Source of the DNA: JAEUMY01 sp031394355 | GTDB lineage: Bacteria > Pseudomonadota > Gammaproteobacteria > Burkholderiales > Usitatibacteraceae | Length of the DNA: 64,000 nt | Direction: 5' to 3' | Assembly (NCBI GenBank): GCA_031394355.1 | Contig: JANNSU010000081.1 | Location: forward strand, 1-64,000 | Part shown: in pieces, positions 41,547 through 49,320 of the stretch | Position numbering within the stretch: position 1 is the first letter of the stretch | Layout of the letters: every line of letters begins with the position of its first letter | Position numbers and translations under genes: made by a program | The notes under the pieces: model-generated | Seen by the model: the letters and a program-made list of their open reading frames with translations, nothing else | The model's database searches: none | What the model was told of the DNA's origin: nothing

Positions 41547-42128
41547 TTACTTCATCTTCGCGCAAGTCTCGTGGCGATGGCATTCCGCCACATGGTCATT
41601 CACCAGCCCGGTCGCCTGCATGAAGGCATACATGATCGTCGTGCCGACAAAGGTGAAGCCGCGCTTCTTCAAGTCCTTCGAGAGCGCATCGGATTCCGGC
41701 GTACTGGCCGGCACATCCTTCATGGATTTCCGCTTGCCCTGAATCGGCTTGCCACCCACGAACTCCCACACGTACGCATCGAAGCTGCCGAATTCCTTCT
41801 GCACAGCAAGGAATGCCTTGGCGTTCTTCACAGTGCCTTCGACCTTCAACCGGTTCCGCACGATGCCGGGGTCCAGCAGGGCCTTCTCGATCTTGTCCTG
41901 CGAAAAGCGCGCCACCTTGGCCGCATCGAACCTTGCGAATATTCGCCGGTAGTTGTCCCGCTTGTTGAGGATGGTGGACCACGAGAGGCCAGCCTGTGCG
42001 CCTTCGAGGATTAGGAATTCGAAGAAGACGCGGTCGTCGTGGACGGGGACGCCCCATTCTTCGTCGTGGTATTCCTTGTATGCGTCCGTGCTGAGGCACC
42101 AGGGGCAGCGGTGGATGGTTTTAGTCAT
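41547..42128 (-). CDS. tag: DNA-3-methyladenine glycosylase I
   Basis: 193 residues. It excises 3-methyladenine from alkylated DNA as the first step of base-excision repair. RCPWCLSTDAYKEYHDEEWG carries the first zinc ligands, with later ones in HVAECHRHETC. FEFLILEGAQAGLSWSTIL contains the glutamate of the base-binding pocket, and KKRGFTFVGTTIMYAFMQATG is the conserved HhH-region motif. It appears intact. Palindrome 41935 is read as Arg-Ile-Phe-Ala. Confidence 0.96.
   Translation of the reverse strand: MTKTIHRCPWCLSTDAYKEYHDEEWGVPVHDDRVFFEFLILEGAQAGLSWSTILNKRDNYRRIFARFDAAKVARFSQDKIEKALLDPGIVRNRLKVEGTVKNAKAFLAVQKEFGSFDAYVWEFVGGKPIQGKRKSMKDVPASTPESDALSKDLKKRGFTFVGTTIMYAFMQATGLVNDHVAECHRHETCAKMK
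41935..41946. repeat. Iterated palindrome GCGAATATTCGC, exact
   Basis: Inside tag, Arg-Ile-Phe-Ala on the minus strand. Confidence 0.95.
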
Positions 42129-42143
42129 TGGGGAATTGGCAAC

Positions 42144-42155
42144 GCGAATATTCGC
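42144..42155. repeat. Iterated palindrome GCGAATATTCGC, exact
   Basis: Intergenic, 16 bases upstream of the tag start codon. Confidence 0.95.
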
Positions 42156-42235
42156 AAGCGCGGAAGTATAGGCGGATTACTGACCTAAACATGTCAGGAA
42201 TGCCGCGTGTTCGATCTGGCCAAGGCAGGGCTTGC

Positions 42236-42258
42236 GCTATATCGATAAGCGATATAGC
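42236..42258. promoter_or_regulatory. Probable HigA operator (inverted repeat) upstream of higB
   Basis: GCTATATCG (42236-42244), 5-base spacer ATAAG, CGATATAGC (42250-42258): a perfect 9-base inverted repeat 9 bases before the higB start. Toxin-antitoxin operons of this type are repressed by HigA bound to such sites. The second arm TATAGC probably overlaps the -10 element. Confidence 0.75.
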
Positions 42259-42267
42259 ATAGCGTTC

Positions 42268-42549
42268 GTGGCCATTCTGTCCTTCAAATGCGATGACACC
42301 GAAGCGCTGCATCAGCGAATCCGGGTCGCTCGCTTCACCAACTTCGAGACAATAGCCCTGCGCAAGCTCGATCAGCTCAATGCGGCCACCGAACTGAGGG
42401 ACATGGCGGCACCTCCCGGCAACCGGCTTGAAGCATTGAAGGGTAGCCGCAAGGGTCAACATAGCGTCCGCATCAACGATCAGTGGCGCCTCTGTTTTGT
42501 CTGGACGCGGCAAGGCCCCAAAGATGTCGAGATTGTGGACTACCACTAG
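42268..42549 (+). CDS. higB: RelE/HigB-type toxin
   Basis: 93 residues from GTG 42268 (reading M-AILSFKCDDTEALHQ); the family normally begins just before this SFKC.DTEAL motif. FTNFETIALRKLDQLNAA, PPGNRLEALKG and the C-terminal QHSVRINDQWRLCFVW and DVEIVDYH are classic HigB. It is a ribosome-dependent mRNA interferase that slows growth when unchecked. The toxin gene precedes its antitoxin, the usual HigBA order, 9 bases apart. An inverted-repeat operator lies just upstream. Its base composition looks less GC-rich than surrounding genes, suggesting acquisition. Confidence 0.92.
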   Translation: MAILSFKCDDTEALHQRIRVARFTNFETIALRKLDQLNAATELRDMAAPPGNRLEALKGSRKGQHSVRINDQWRLCFVWTRQGPKDVEIVDYH

Positions 42550-42558
42550 GAGAAGCAA

Positions 42559-42876
42559 TTGACCAAGAAATTGAAACCCATCCATCCGGGAGAGCAACTG
42601 CGCGAAGAATTCATGATTCCGCTTGGCCTCTCCAGCAACGCATTGGCGCGGGCGCTCAATGTCACGCCTGCGCGTATCAATGAAATTGTCAGAGAGCGCC
42701 GCGGCGTCAGTGCGGACACAGCCCTGCGGCTGGCGCGTTACTTCAACACCAGCCACCACTTCTGGCTGAATCTGCAGACCAACTATGACGTGCAGTGCGC
42801 AGAAGACACTGCGGGGAAGGCCATTGCGCACATCAAGCCGTTTGCGGCTGTCTCTCGTGAAGCGGCAACGGCCTGA
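42559..42876 (+). CDS. higA: HigA-type antitoxin, XRE helix-turn-helix
   Basis: 105 residues from TTG 42559, with AGGAG 6 bases upstream. IHPGEQLREEFMIPLGLSSN is the conserved HigA N-terminus; the helix-turn-helix runs through ALARALNVTPARINEIVRER; FNTSHHFWLNLQTNYD is the family dimerisation segment. It neutralises HigB and represses the operon. The Mrr-like gene follows 32 bases downstream, making a compact accessory patch. Confidence 0.93.
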   Translation: MTKKLKPIHPGEQLREEFMIPLGLSSNALARALNVTPARINEIVRERRGVSADTALRLARYFNTSHHFWLNLQTNYDVQCAEDTAGKAIAHIKPFAAVSREAATA

Positions 42877-42908
42877 GCAGCGGGCTTCGCGGTAACTTGG
42901 GGAAACAC

Positions 42909-43832
42909 GTGGCTATTCCTGCTTTTCAATCATGCATGTTGCCTCTGCTTCGCTTTGCAGCGGATGGGCAGGAGCATCAACTCAAGGTCGCAGTAGAGCA
43001 TCTTGCGCGCGAGTTCAAGCTCACCGAACAAGAACTGAATGAATTCCTGCCCAGCGGACAACAACCGGTATTCATTAATCGGCTTGGGTGGGCTCGTTCC
43101 TATATGAAGAAAGCTGGTTTTCTGGTGTATCCACGGCGAGGCTACTTCCAGATCACCGAGCTCGGGCAGACTGTCCTTAAGGAGAATCCGCCAGAGATAA
43201 ACATCAAGTACATGGAAAAATTTCCGGAGTTCCAAGAGTTCTGGGGTAAGTACAGATCAAAAAAGGATTCTGGAGAGGAGGCACCGGCCATTGTTGAGCC
43301 AGACATGGCTCCAGGTCAGACTCCGCATGAAGCACTTGAAAGTGCGTATGAGCGTCTCCGTTCAGAAATCGCGGCTGAGCTTCTACAGACATTGAGGGCA
43401 TCAGACCCGTCACTGTTTGAGAATATCGTGGTTGAGCTGCTTGTGAAGATGGGCTACGGAGGAAGCAGAAAAGACGCTGGCAAAGCTATTGGCCGAAGCG
43501 GCGATGAAGGCATTGACGGCGTAATCAAGGAAGATCACTTAGGTTTGGACAGCATCTACATACAGGCGAAGAGGTGGGAAGCAACCGTCGGTCGGCCAGA
43601 AATCCAGAAGTTTGCCGGTGCATTGCAAGGCCAGCGTGCCCGCAAAGGAATTTTCATTACGACGTCAGAATTTTCCCGGGAAGCGCAAGACTATGTGTCC
43701 CGTATAGATTCGAAAATAGTCCTGATTGACGGTAAGTCTCTAGCGCGATTGATGATTGACTTCAATGTTGGCGTTACCTCCGTAGCAACATACGAGGTCA
43801 AGAAAATCGATTCGGACTACTTCGAGGCTTAG
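42909..43832 (+). CDS. mrr: Mrr-type restriction endonuclease
   Basis: 307 residues from GTG 42909 (reading M-AIPAFQSCMLPLL), similar in length to Mrr (304). The N-terminal winged-helix domain (about 1-90, with FINRLGWARSYMKKAGFL) recognises DNA. A charged linker follows. The C-terminal PD-(D/E)xK nuclease contains FENIVVELLVKMGYGG, GDEGIDGVIKED and the catalytic IYIQAKRWE, with GIFITTSEFSREAQDY beyond. Mrr enzymes cut modified DNA and contribute to defence. Visibly lower GC than its neighbours and no iterated palindrome, so probably acquired. Confidence 0.88.
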   Translation: MAIPAFQSCMLPLLRFAADGQEHQLKVAVEHLAREFKLTEQELNEFLPSGQQPVFINRLGWARSYMKKAGFLVYPRRGYFQITELGQTVLKENPPEINIKYMEKFPEFQEFWGKYRSKKDSGEEAPAIVEPDMAPGQTPHEALESAYERLRSEIAAELLQTLRASDPSLFENIVVELLVKMGYGGSRKDAGKAIGRSGDEGIDGVIKEDHLGLDSIYIQAKRWEATVGRPEIQKFAGALQGQRARKGIFITTSEFSREAQDYVSRIDSKIVLIDGKSLARLMIDFNVGVTSVATYEVKKIDSDYFEA

Positions 43833-43847
43833 GCTGAAGGCGAGCCT

Positions 43848-44933
43848 TCAAAACCTGATCCTCTCCACATACCCCGTCATTTCCAGATACCCCGCGCCGA
43901 CGCGCTTGCCATCCCGCAACACTGTCACGGCACCTTCCCAGTAGATCGCGCCGGTCGACGCGCGGGAATCCAGCTCCTGATCGGGCATCATCGGTTGCAA
44001 CCTGAAGGTCGCATCTCCTACGCGAATATTCGCATCGACCGGATAGGTGGCACCGGAGGCGGGTGAGCGCCAGGTCTGGTTGGGCGTGAATGCAATCTCG
44101 TTCGCGGCGAACTTGCGCACGTTGCCTTTTGCATCACGCAATGTTGCGGCGGACCAAAGCGCGTTGCCCGCTTTGTCGCGGATGCGGAACACCATGAGCG
44201 CGCCGCCGTCATCGAGATTGGCACCGACCCAGTCCCAACCGACCGCGCCGGGCATGAGGATTTCGCTGGACCACTCGTGATCCATCCACGCAGTGCCGGT
44301 GACGGCTTCTTCCTTGCCGTTTACGGTTACGCGACCGGTCACGGCGAGGTGTGGCATCGAGTAGTAGTAACTCGCAAATTTCTCCTCCGGCCCCTTGAGG
44401 CTGAACCCACGATCGCCCTGCAGCAGGATGGATTGGGTCGGGGTGAAGCGCAGGTTAAGGGCAAATCCATTGGCGGGAATGTCGGCGACATAGCTGTCGC
44501 CATCCTTGCTCAATCGCCAATCGTCGATGCGAATATTCGCATTGTCCGTCGCCGCTTCCGCCAGACCAGGCACGCCGCGCGCGACCTTCTGATCGTGACG
44601 CAGCTTGCCGTGGCGCGCATCGGCAATGGCTGCATGGGCGAAGTAGAGTTGTGTGGGTGCGAAGCGGCTGGCGTTGTCGTCGCCGATGCCGGTTCGGGAG
44701 CGGAAGAAGGTGACCTGAATGCCCACCGAAACGCCCGAAGCGGTTTTCACCTGGCCGGTGATATACCACCACTCGGTGCGGAAGTCGGGATGGGAGCCAT
44801 GGTCGCGGGGGAAGTTGAGCGCGACCCCGGGGCGCACTGGCGCGAAGCCGGATGCAGCGATTGCGGGCACTGCAATCGCAAGCAGGCATGCGGCGTAGAG
44901 CAGGGCAAACCAGCGTATGGTCCAGCGCATCAT
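43848..44933 (-). CDS. Secreted lipocalin-like (CrtC/AttH-type) protein
   Basis: 361 residues from ATG 44933 (ATGATG; the second ATG is at 44930). An N-terminal signal peptide (FALLYAACLLAIAVPAIAAS) is followed by two lipocalin-like halves. RDHGSHPDFRTEWWYITGQV, TAWMDHEWSSEIL and the C-terminal TGAIYWEGAVTVL are typical of the carotenoid 1,2-hydratase/AttH family, here of unknown substrate. The start overlaps the permease stop by 4 bases, so ATPase, permease and this protein form one unit, a recurrent three-gene arrangement. It probably receives a hydrophobic cargo outside the inner membrane. Two exact palindromes, both Ala-Asn-Ile-Arg. Confidence 0.85.
   Translation of the reverse strand: MMRWTIRWFALLYAACLLAIAVPAIAASGFAPVRPGVALNFPRDHGSHPDFRTEWWYITGQVKTASGVSVGIQVTFFRSRTGIGDDNASRFAPTQLYFAHAAIADARHGKLRHDQKVARGVPGLAEAATDNANIRIDDWRLSKDGDSYVADIPANGFALNLRFTPTQSILLQGDRGFSLKGPEEKFASYYYSMPHLAVTGRVTVNGKEEAVTGTAWMDHEWSSEILMPGAVGWDWVGANLDDGGALMVFRIRDKAGNALWSAATLRDAKGNVRKFAANEIAFTPNQTWRSPASGATYPVDANIRVGDATFRLQPMMPDQELDSRASTGAIYWEGAVTVLRDGKRVGAGYLEMTGYVERIRF
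44022..44033. repeat. Iterated palindrome GCGAATATTCGC, exact
   Basis: Inside the lipocalin-like gene, Ala-Asn-Ile-Arg on the minus strand. Confidence 0.95.
44529..44540. repeat. Iterated palindrome GCGAATATTCGC, exact
   Basis: Inside the lipocalin-like gene, Ala-Asn-Ile-Arg on the minus strand; flanked T...A. Confidence 0.95.
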
Positions 44934-47467
44934 GCATCCGCCCGCACGGCCAGCACCGCGCTCTTTTGCATCGCGGCATGTCCCGCCAATCTGGCCGCCA
45001 GTGCAGCAAGGAGGATGAGTCCACCGGTCAGCACGGCCAATGCAAGCCACGGTGTATGCAACGCCATGCCCCAATGGAACGACTGGCGGTTGACGACATG
45101 AATCAGGATGAGGCTGATCGCGAAGCCGAGCACCAGGCCGACACCCGCGCCCAATGTGCCCAGTGTTGCGCCTTCCATGGCCAGCAGCCGCGCGATCTCG
45201 CGGCGGCGAAAGCCCAAGTGCCGCAGCACGCCAAACTCCTTCCTGCGCGCATGAGCCAGCGCCGCGAAGTGTGCAGCAATGCCGGCGAAGCCGACGAGCA
45301 GTGCGGCGGCCTCCAGCGCATACGTGATGGCGAAGGTGCGATCGAAAATGTTAAGCGAGAGCTTGCGGATCTCGGTCGCCTGCGCGATCTCAACCCGCTC
45401 GCCACCGGCCAGCTTGCGAATATTCGCAATGATCGTGGCCGGTTTCGTGCCGGGTGCAAGATGCAGTGCGAGATCGTTCACGTGCTGATCACCGGTCGCC
45501 TGGATGTAGTCACGCCGATCGATGATCACCGCACCCCAGGTGCGCGAGTAATCCCGCCAGATGCCGGCCACCCAGACGTTTCGTTGCTGATCGCCGATGG
45601 GCAAGCGCAGCGTTGCGCCCGGCGTAGCGCGGTGGCGGGCAACGAACGCTTCCGATACCCAAACTTGCGGCAGGTTGGTTGGTGCGTTGCCTTCTGCGCG
45701 CGCAAGGATGGAGAGGCCGTCGAGGACACGGGCATTCACGTCGCGGGCAATGAGCGTCACGGCAGGTTCGTCGGGAGCAAGCAGGATGCTGCGAATCCGC
45801 AGACGTTCCACGCTGGCCACGCCCGGCATCGCGGCTATCTGGTCGGCGAAGCCGTCCGGCAGCCTGCCAGTCATCGCACCGGGCGCGCGAACGTAGACAT
45901 CCGCGGCCAGCACGCCGCCGAGCCACTGATCTACTGAGACGCGAAACGAATGCACCATCACCGCCATCGCGGCGACCAGACTGAAACTGACGATGACCGT
46001 CGCGAGGCCGGACACGGCGAAGCCAGGCATGGCGGCGACCTGTTGCCATGACAGTTGTGGCAGCAGCCGGGTGGGCGAGGGCAGCCGCGTTGCCGCGAAT
46101 TCGAGCAGCCACGGCAAGAGCGCCAGCGTGCCGAAGAGCAGCAGGGCGATGGCAAGGTACCCGCCCATCGGAATGCCGCGCAAGGGTGGGAGCAGAAGCA
46201 TGGGGATCGCCAACGCGATCAACGTCAGGCTCCAGCCCGGCGCGGGTGCGGCACCCATCAACACCGCATCGTCGCCGGATTTCAACGCGCGAGCGGGCGG
46301 ACGTGCTGCGGCCTCGCGCGCGGGCAGCCACACGCCGAAGAGTCCGGCCGCAACCCCGATGATCGCGATGACGATGAGCGCCACGGGGTCGAGATGCAGT
46401 GGAGGCGTCACGCCGGCGAAGAATCCCGCGCCCAGATCGGATGCGAATATTCGCAATATCCCCTGAGCGAGCAGCAGGCCCAGCCCAATACCCAGCACGC
46501 TTCCCAGCCCACCGCTCAGCACACCTTCGAGCAACAGGCGACGAATGAGCTCGCGCCGCGTCACGCCCAGCACGCGCAGCAGCGCCAGCTCGGTACGACG
46601 TTTCACCACCGATAGCGCCGACATGGAAAACACCAGAAATCCTCCGGTGAACAATGCTACCAGCGCCAGCACGGTCAGGTTGGCCCGATAGCCGCGCGAT
46701 AGAGCATCGGTGCGTTGCGTCGCCTGTTCGGGGCGGGTCACGTGCACGCCTGGCGGGAGCTGCGCAGTCAGTGCGGTCGAGATGGCAGGCAGATCCTGTC
46801 CGGCAACGATACGAAGATCAATGCGCGACAGCCGCCCAAGCTGGCCGAAATGCTGCTGCACGGCGGCAATATCCATCACGGCCAGCGGAATGTTGCCCGC
46901 ATCGTCCGGCAAGGTGCCGGCAATACGGAAGCTGCGTTCTCCCGAGGCAATCGTCAGCGTCACACTGTCGCCAGGTCGTTTGCCCACCGCCTTCAACGCG
47001 GGCTCATTCATGAAGAGCAAATCGGGCTGCAGCGCAGCGAGGCGATCCTCGCCCTCCGCCAGCCGCGGGATCAGTGAGGGTTGCACCCATGCGACGCGAA
47101 AGAGATCGACGCCGAAGATGCGCAGCGCCCTGACTGGTTCACGTGTTGACCCGCCTGTTGGCTCGCGTGTTGAATTGGTGCCCGCCACGATGGTGTCAGC
47201 CTCGATCATTGGGCTCGCCACCGCGACACCCGGGGTCAGCGCCACGCGGGCATACACGCCGTCATCTAATCCGCTGCGGCCCGCCTCGACGCGCAGATCG
47301 GCTGTGCCCGACAGCACTCGTGCTGCCTGATCCAGCTCCGCCAGCGCGCTGTGATTCAACGTGTGGATGGCCGTCACCAGCGCAATGCCGAGCGCAATGG
47401 CCGCCACCGACAACGACCATCGGCCCGGCTCGGCTCGCAGCGAGCTGAAGATCAGCTCAGCCCACAT
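44930..47467 (-). CDS. FtsX-like ABC transporter permease (two-module)
   Basis: 845 residues. An N-terminal helix (residues 18-40), a large periplasmic domain, three helices (about 265-400, with VKRRTELALLRVLGVTRREL), a second set of helices, another periplasmic domain, and a last FtsX module (about 720-830, ARRKEFGVLRHLGFRRREI). This is the duplicated MacB/LolC-like type that pushes substrates outward rather than channelling them. It overlaps the ATPase stop by 11 bases and the lipocalin-like start by 4, so the three are coupled. Palindromes at 45416 and 46443 are read in different frames. Confidence 0.9.
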   Translation of the reverse strand: MWAELIFSSLRAEPGRWSLSVAAIALGIALVTAIHTLNHSALAELDQAARVLSGTADLRVEAGRSGLDDGVYARVALTPGVAVASPMIEADTIVAGTNSTREPTGGSTREPVRALRIFGVDLFRVAWVQPSLIPRLAEGEDRLAALQPDLLFMNEPALKAVGKRPGDSVTLTIASGERSFRIAGTLPDDAGNIPLAVMDIAAVQQHFGQLGRLSRIDLRIVAGQDLPAISTALTAQLPPGVHVTRPEQATQRTDALSRGYRANLTVLALVALFTGGFLVFSMSALSVVKRRTELALLRVLGVTRRELIRRLLLEGVLSGGLGSVLGIGLGLLLAQGILRIFASDLGAGFFAGVTPPLHLDPVALIVIAIIGVAAGLFGVWLPAREAAARPPARALKSGDDAVLMGAAPAPGWSLTLIALAIPMLLLPPLRGIPMGGYLAIALLLFGTLALLPWLLEFAATRLPSPTRLLPQLSWQQVAAMPGFAVSGLATVIVSFSLVAAMAVMVHSFRVSVDQWLGGVLAADVYVRAPGAMTGRLPDGFADQIAAMPGVASVERLRIRSILLAPDEPAVTLIARDVNARVLDGLSILARAEGNAPTNLPQVWVSEAFVARHRATPGATLRLPIGDQQRNVWVAGIWRDYSRTWGAVIIDRRDYIQATGDQHVNDLALHLAPGTKPATIIANIRKLAGGERVEIAQATEIRKLSLNIFDRTFAITYALEAAALLVGFAGIAAHFAALAHARRKEFGVLRHLGFRRREIARLLAMEGATLGTLGAGVGLVLGFAISLILIHVVNRQSFHWGMALHTPWLALAVLTGGLILLAALAARLAGHAAMQKSAVLAVRADA
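45416..45427. repeat. Iterated palindrome GCGAATATTCGC, exact
   Basis: Inside the ABC permease gene, Ala-Asn-Ile-Arg on the minus strand. Confidence 0.95.
46443..46454. repeat. Iterated palindrome GCGAATATTCGC, exact
   Basis: Inside the ABC permease gene, Arg-Ile-Phe-Ala on the minus strand. Confidence 0.95.
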
Positions 47468-48218
47468 TGGCGGCGGTCGATGCGTTCACCAATCCATCCC
47501 GGGTCAGGCGCAGTGCGCGGTCGGTGGTGGCTGCTGCACTACTGGAATGCGTGACGAGAATGCCCATCGCGCCATTGCGGCGAATCTCTCCCGCCAGCAG
47601 GTTGAGCACGGTATCGGCCGTGTCCGGATCCAGATTGCCGGTGGGCTCATCCGCCAGCAAGAGTCGTGGGCGGTGTACGAGCGCCCGCGCGATGGCCACG
47701 CGCTGTGTCTCGCCGCCGGAGAGTTCACGCGGGTAGGAGGCATGGCGGCCAGCCAGACCGACGGCGTCCAGCATTTCGCCCGTTCTCTCGCGAATATTGT
47801 TGTCTTCTCGCTTGGAGCGAGAAAACAATCCCTTCGGGACCGCCTCCGGCGTCCAACCGGAGTCCCCCGGACTCCGGCTAGTCGCATCCGTCCACCCGTT
47901 CAACCGCAGCGGCAGCGCCACGTTCTGTGCAACCGTGAGATGCGGCAGCACATGAAAGCTCTGGAACACAAAGCCCAGCGAACGTCGCCGCCAGAGCGTG
48001 GCGGCATCATCATCCGTCGCATCCAGCGCAGCGCCGTCGAGTGTGATGGTGCCTGCATCCGGCGGCTCCAGTCCCGCGACGATATTGAGAAACGTGGACT
48101 TGCCACTGCCCGATTCGCCCATCACGGCGACATACTCGCCCGGCGTCAGCACCAGGTTGAGATGCTGGAAGAGCAGGGTGGGGCCGAAGGATTTGGCGAG
48201 AGCGTCGAGGCGGAGCAT
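47457..48218 (-). CDS. LolD/MacB-like ABC transporter ATPase carrying a 28-codon insertion
   Basis: 253 residues. Walker A GESGSGKST (near residue 35), Q-loop VFQSFHVLPHLTV, signature LSGGETQRVAIARAL and Walker B LLADEPTGNLD are intact. Between the Q-loop and the signature, after LRLNGWTDA, 28 extra residues (rich in Ser, Arg, Pro, Lys) are present that this family does not normally have. Removing them joins DA to NIRERTGEMLDAVGL and restores both normal length and a perfect GCGAATATTCGC. The insertion lies in the helical subdomain, so ATPase function may survive. It drives the permease encoded next. Confidence 0.9.
   Translation of the reverse strand: MLRLDALAKSFGPTLLFQHLNLVLTPGEYVAVMGESGSGKSTFLNIVAGLEPPDAGTITLDGAALDATDDDAATLWRRRSLGFVFQSFHVLPHLTVAQNVALPLRLNGWTDATSRSPGDSGWTPEAVPKGLFSRSKREDNNIRERTGEMLDAVGLAGRHASYPRELSGGETQRVAIARALVHRPRLLLADEPTGNLDPDTADTVLNLLAGEIRRNGAMGILVTHSSSAAATTDRALRLTRDGLVNASTAANVG
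47799..47882 (+). mobile_element. 84-base hairpin-rich element inserted in frame within an iterated palindrome
   Basis: The palindrome is split: GCGAATATT at 47790-47798 and CGC at 47883-47885. The 84 bases between start GTTGTCTTCTCG and end GGCTAGT. They hold two hairpins: 47800-47812 with 47816-47828 (13-base arms, one mismatch, loop TGG) and 47857-47865 with 47869-47877 (CCGGAGTCC / GGACTCCGG, loop CCC). 84 is divisible by 3 and the frame crossing it has no stop. A short derivative with the same ends is at 50874-50903. No coding capacity of its own. Confidence 0.8.
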
Positions 48219-48221
48219 GAA

Positions 48222-49181
48222 CTATTCGCACCACTTCTGGCGTCCGCCTGGATACATGCCGCGCTGGAAATCTACATCACGCACGCCCTTGCTGTGCATT
48301 TTGGCTGTGATCTCGCCAGTCACTCTCTTAACGTACACGGCTTCCTTGGGCTCCAGTGGTGCACTCTCCTTCAGCTTGCGTATGCGATCGTCCAGTGACT
48401 CGGAATACTCCTTAGCAGAGACGGACTGCAGCGCCTGCCAATGTGCCAAGGCCAATGCGCGATCTTTCGGCAACAGCGGTTCGCCAAACCAGTCGCCACG
48501 CTCATACGCAAACGCCGACATGAACACCGCTGCCGGGTCACCGGCTTCCACGGCACGCGCGAGGAAGCTGGCAGCTCTGGCTCGATACAGTATCCAGGCC
48601 TCCGCAGATTCGCTGCGCGAAGGGATCATGTGCTCTCGGAGTACCGATCCGTCCGCGAAGTGAAGCATGGAAGGGATATGTCCAGCTTCCGCTGCAGACA
48701 GCACAAATTTCCACGCGACTTTGGTTTCAGCAGGCATGACGCCATCACAGACTCTTTCAGTCATTGCAAGTTGTGCTTCCAACCGCTCAATTTCATTGAC
48801 TGCGCGTTCGCGCATGAAGGGGAGCAGCTGATCATCCTGTGCATCTTGCTGTTTTCTCTTGATGGATGACTTAATGAAGGGGATTCTGGGACAACGTTCC
48901 AATTCGGCGGCCCATCGGCATGCAGCAGGGGCATCACCACTCATTGCACGGCTGACAAGCTGATCCCGAATTTCCTTGAGCGGGGTATCTTGCGGCGGCA
49001 GGGCGGGCGTGGAGCCGGGAGTCCAAGTCGGGGTTGATGATGAGGCGGCGACTTGTGGTGCTTTGACAGCAACATCCGACTTGGTCGCTTTGCCCGCAAA
49101 CGGTTGTTCGGGCCAGAGCACCCATGCCGCGAATGCAAGTACAAGTAGTACAACGATCAGCGCAAGGCGAGGCAGGGTCAT
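48222..49181 (-). CDS. Membrane-anchored hypothetical protein, possible Sel1-like repeats
   Basis: 319 residues from ATG 49181 (MTLPRLALIVVLLVLAFAAW). One N-terminal membrane helix, a Pro/Ser/Thr-rich linker to about residue 75, then a helical periplasmic or cytoplasmic domain. Segments such as KFVLSAAEAGHIPSMLHFAD and RAVEAGDPAAVFMSAFAYER resemble Sel1-type helical repeats. The C-terminus has two cysteines in the protein overall near its ends (CRW, KWCE). No function assigned. It ends 3 bases before the ABC ATPase start, same strand, so it may belong to that operon. Confidence 0.65.
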   Translation of the reverse strand: MTLPRLALIVVLLVLAFAAWVLWPEQPFAGKATKSDVAVKAPQVAASSSTPTWTPGSTPALPPQDTPLKEIRDQLVSRAMSGDAPAACRWAAELERCPRIPFIKSSIKRKQQDAQDDQLLPFMRERAVNEIERLEAQLAMTERVCDGVMPAETKVAWKFVLSAAEAGHIPSMLHFADGSVLREHMIPSRSESAEAWILYRARAASFLARAVEAGDPAAVFMSAFAYERGDWFGEPLLPKDRALALAHWQALQSVSAKEYSESLDDRIRKLKESAPLEPKEAVYVKRVTGEITAKMHSKGVRDVDFQRGMYPGGRQKWCE

Positions 49182-49214
49182 CAGTAGGATCAGGCGGGGT
49201 GGAGGGGATTTCTT

Positions 49215-49226
49215 GCGAATATTCGC
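49215..49226. repeat. Iterated palindrome GCGAATATTCGC, exact
   Basis: Intergenic between the divergent hypothetical gene and the antiporter gene, 34 bases upstream of the former's start. Confidence 0.95.
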
Positions 49227-49320
49227 AGAGCTTGCTGAGGTCCGCAATTTCGCTTGGACGATTGAAACAGCGATAATGCCGCGCGGTCCCTACGCAATTC
49301 CTTAACCAGATAAAAATTAC

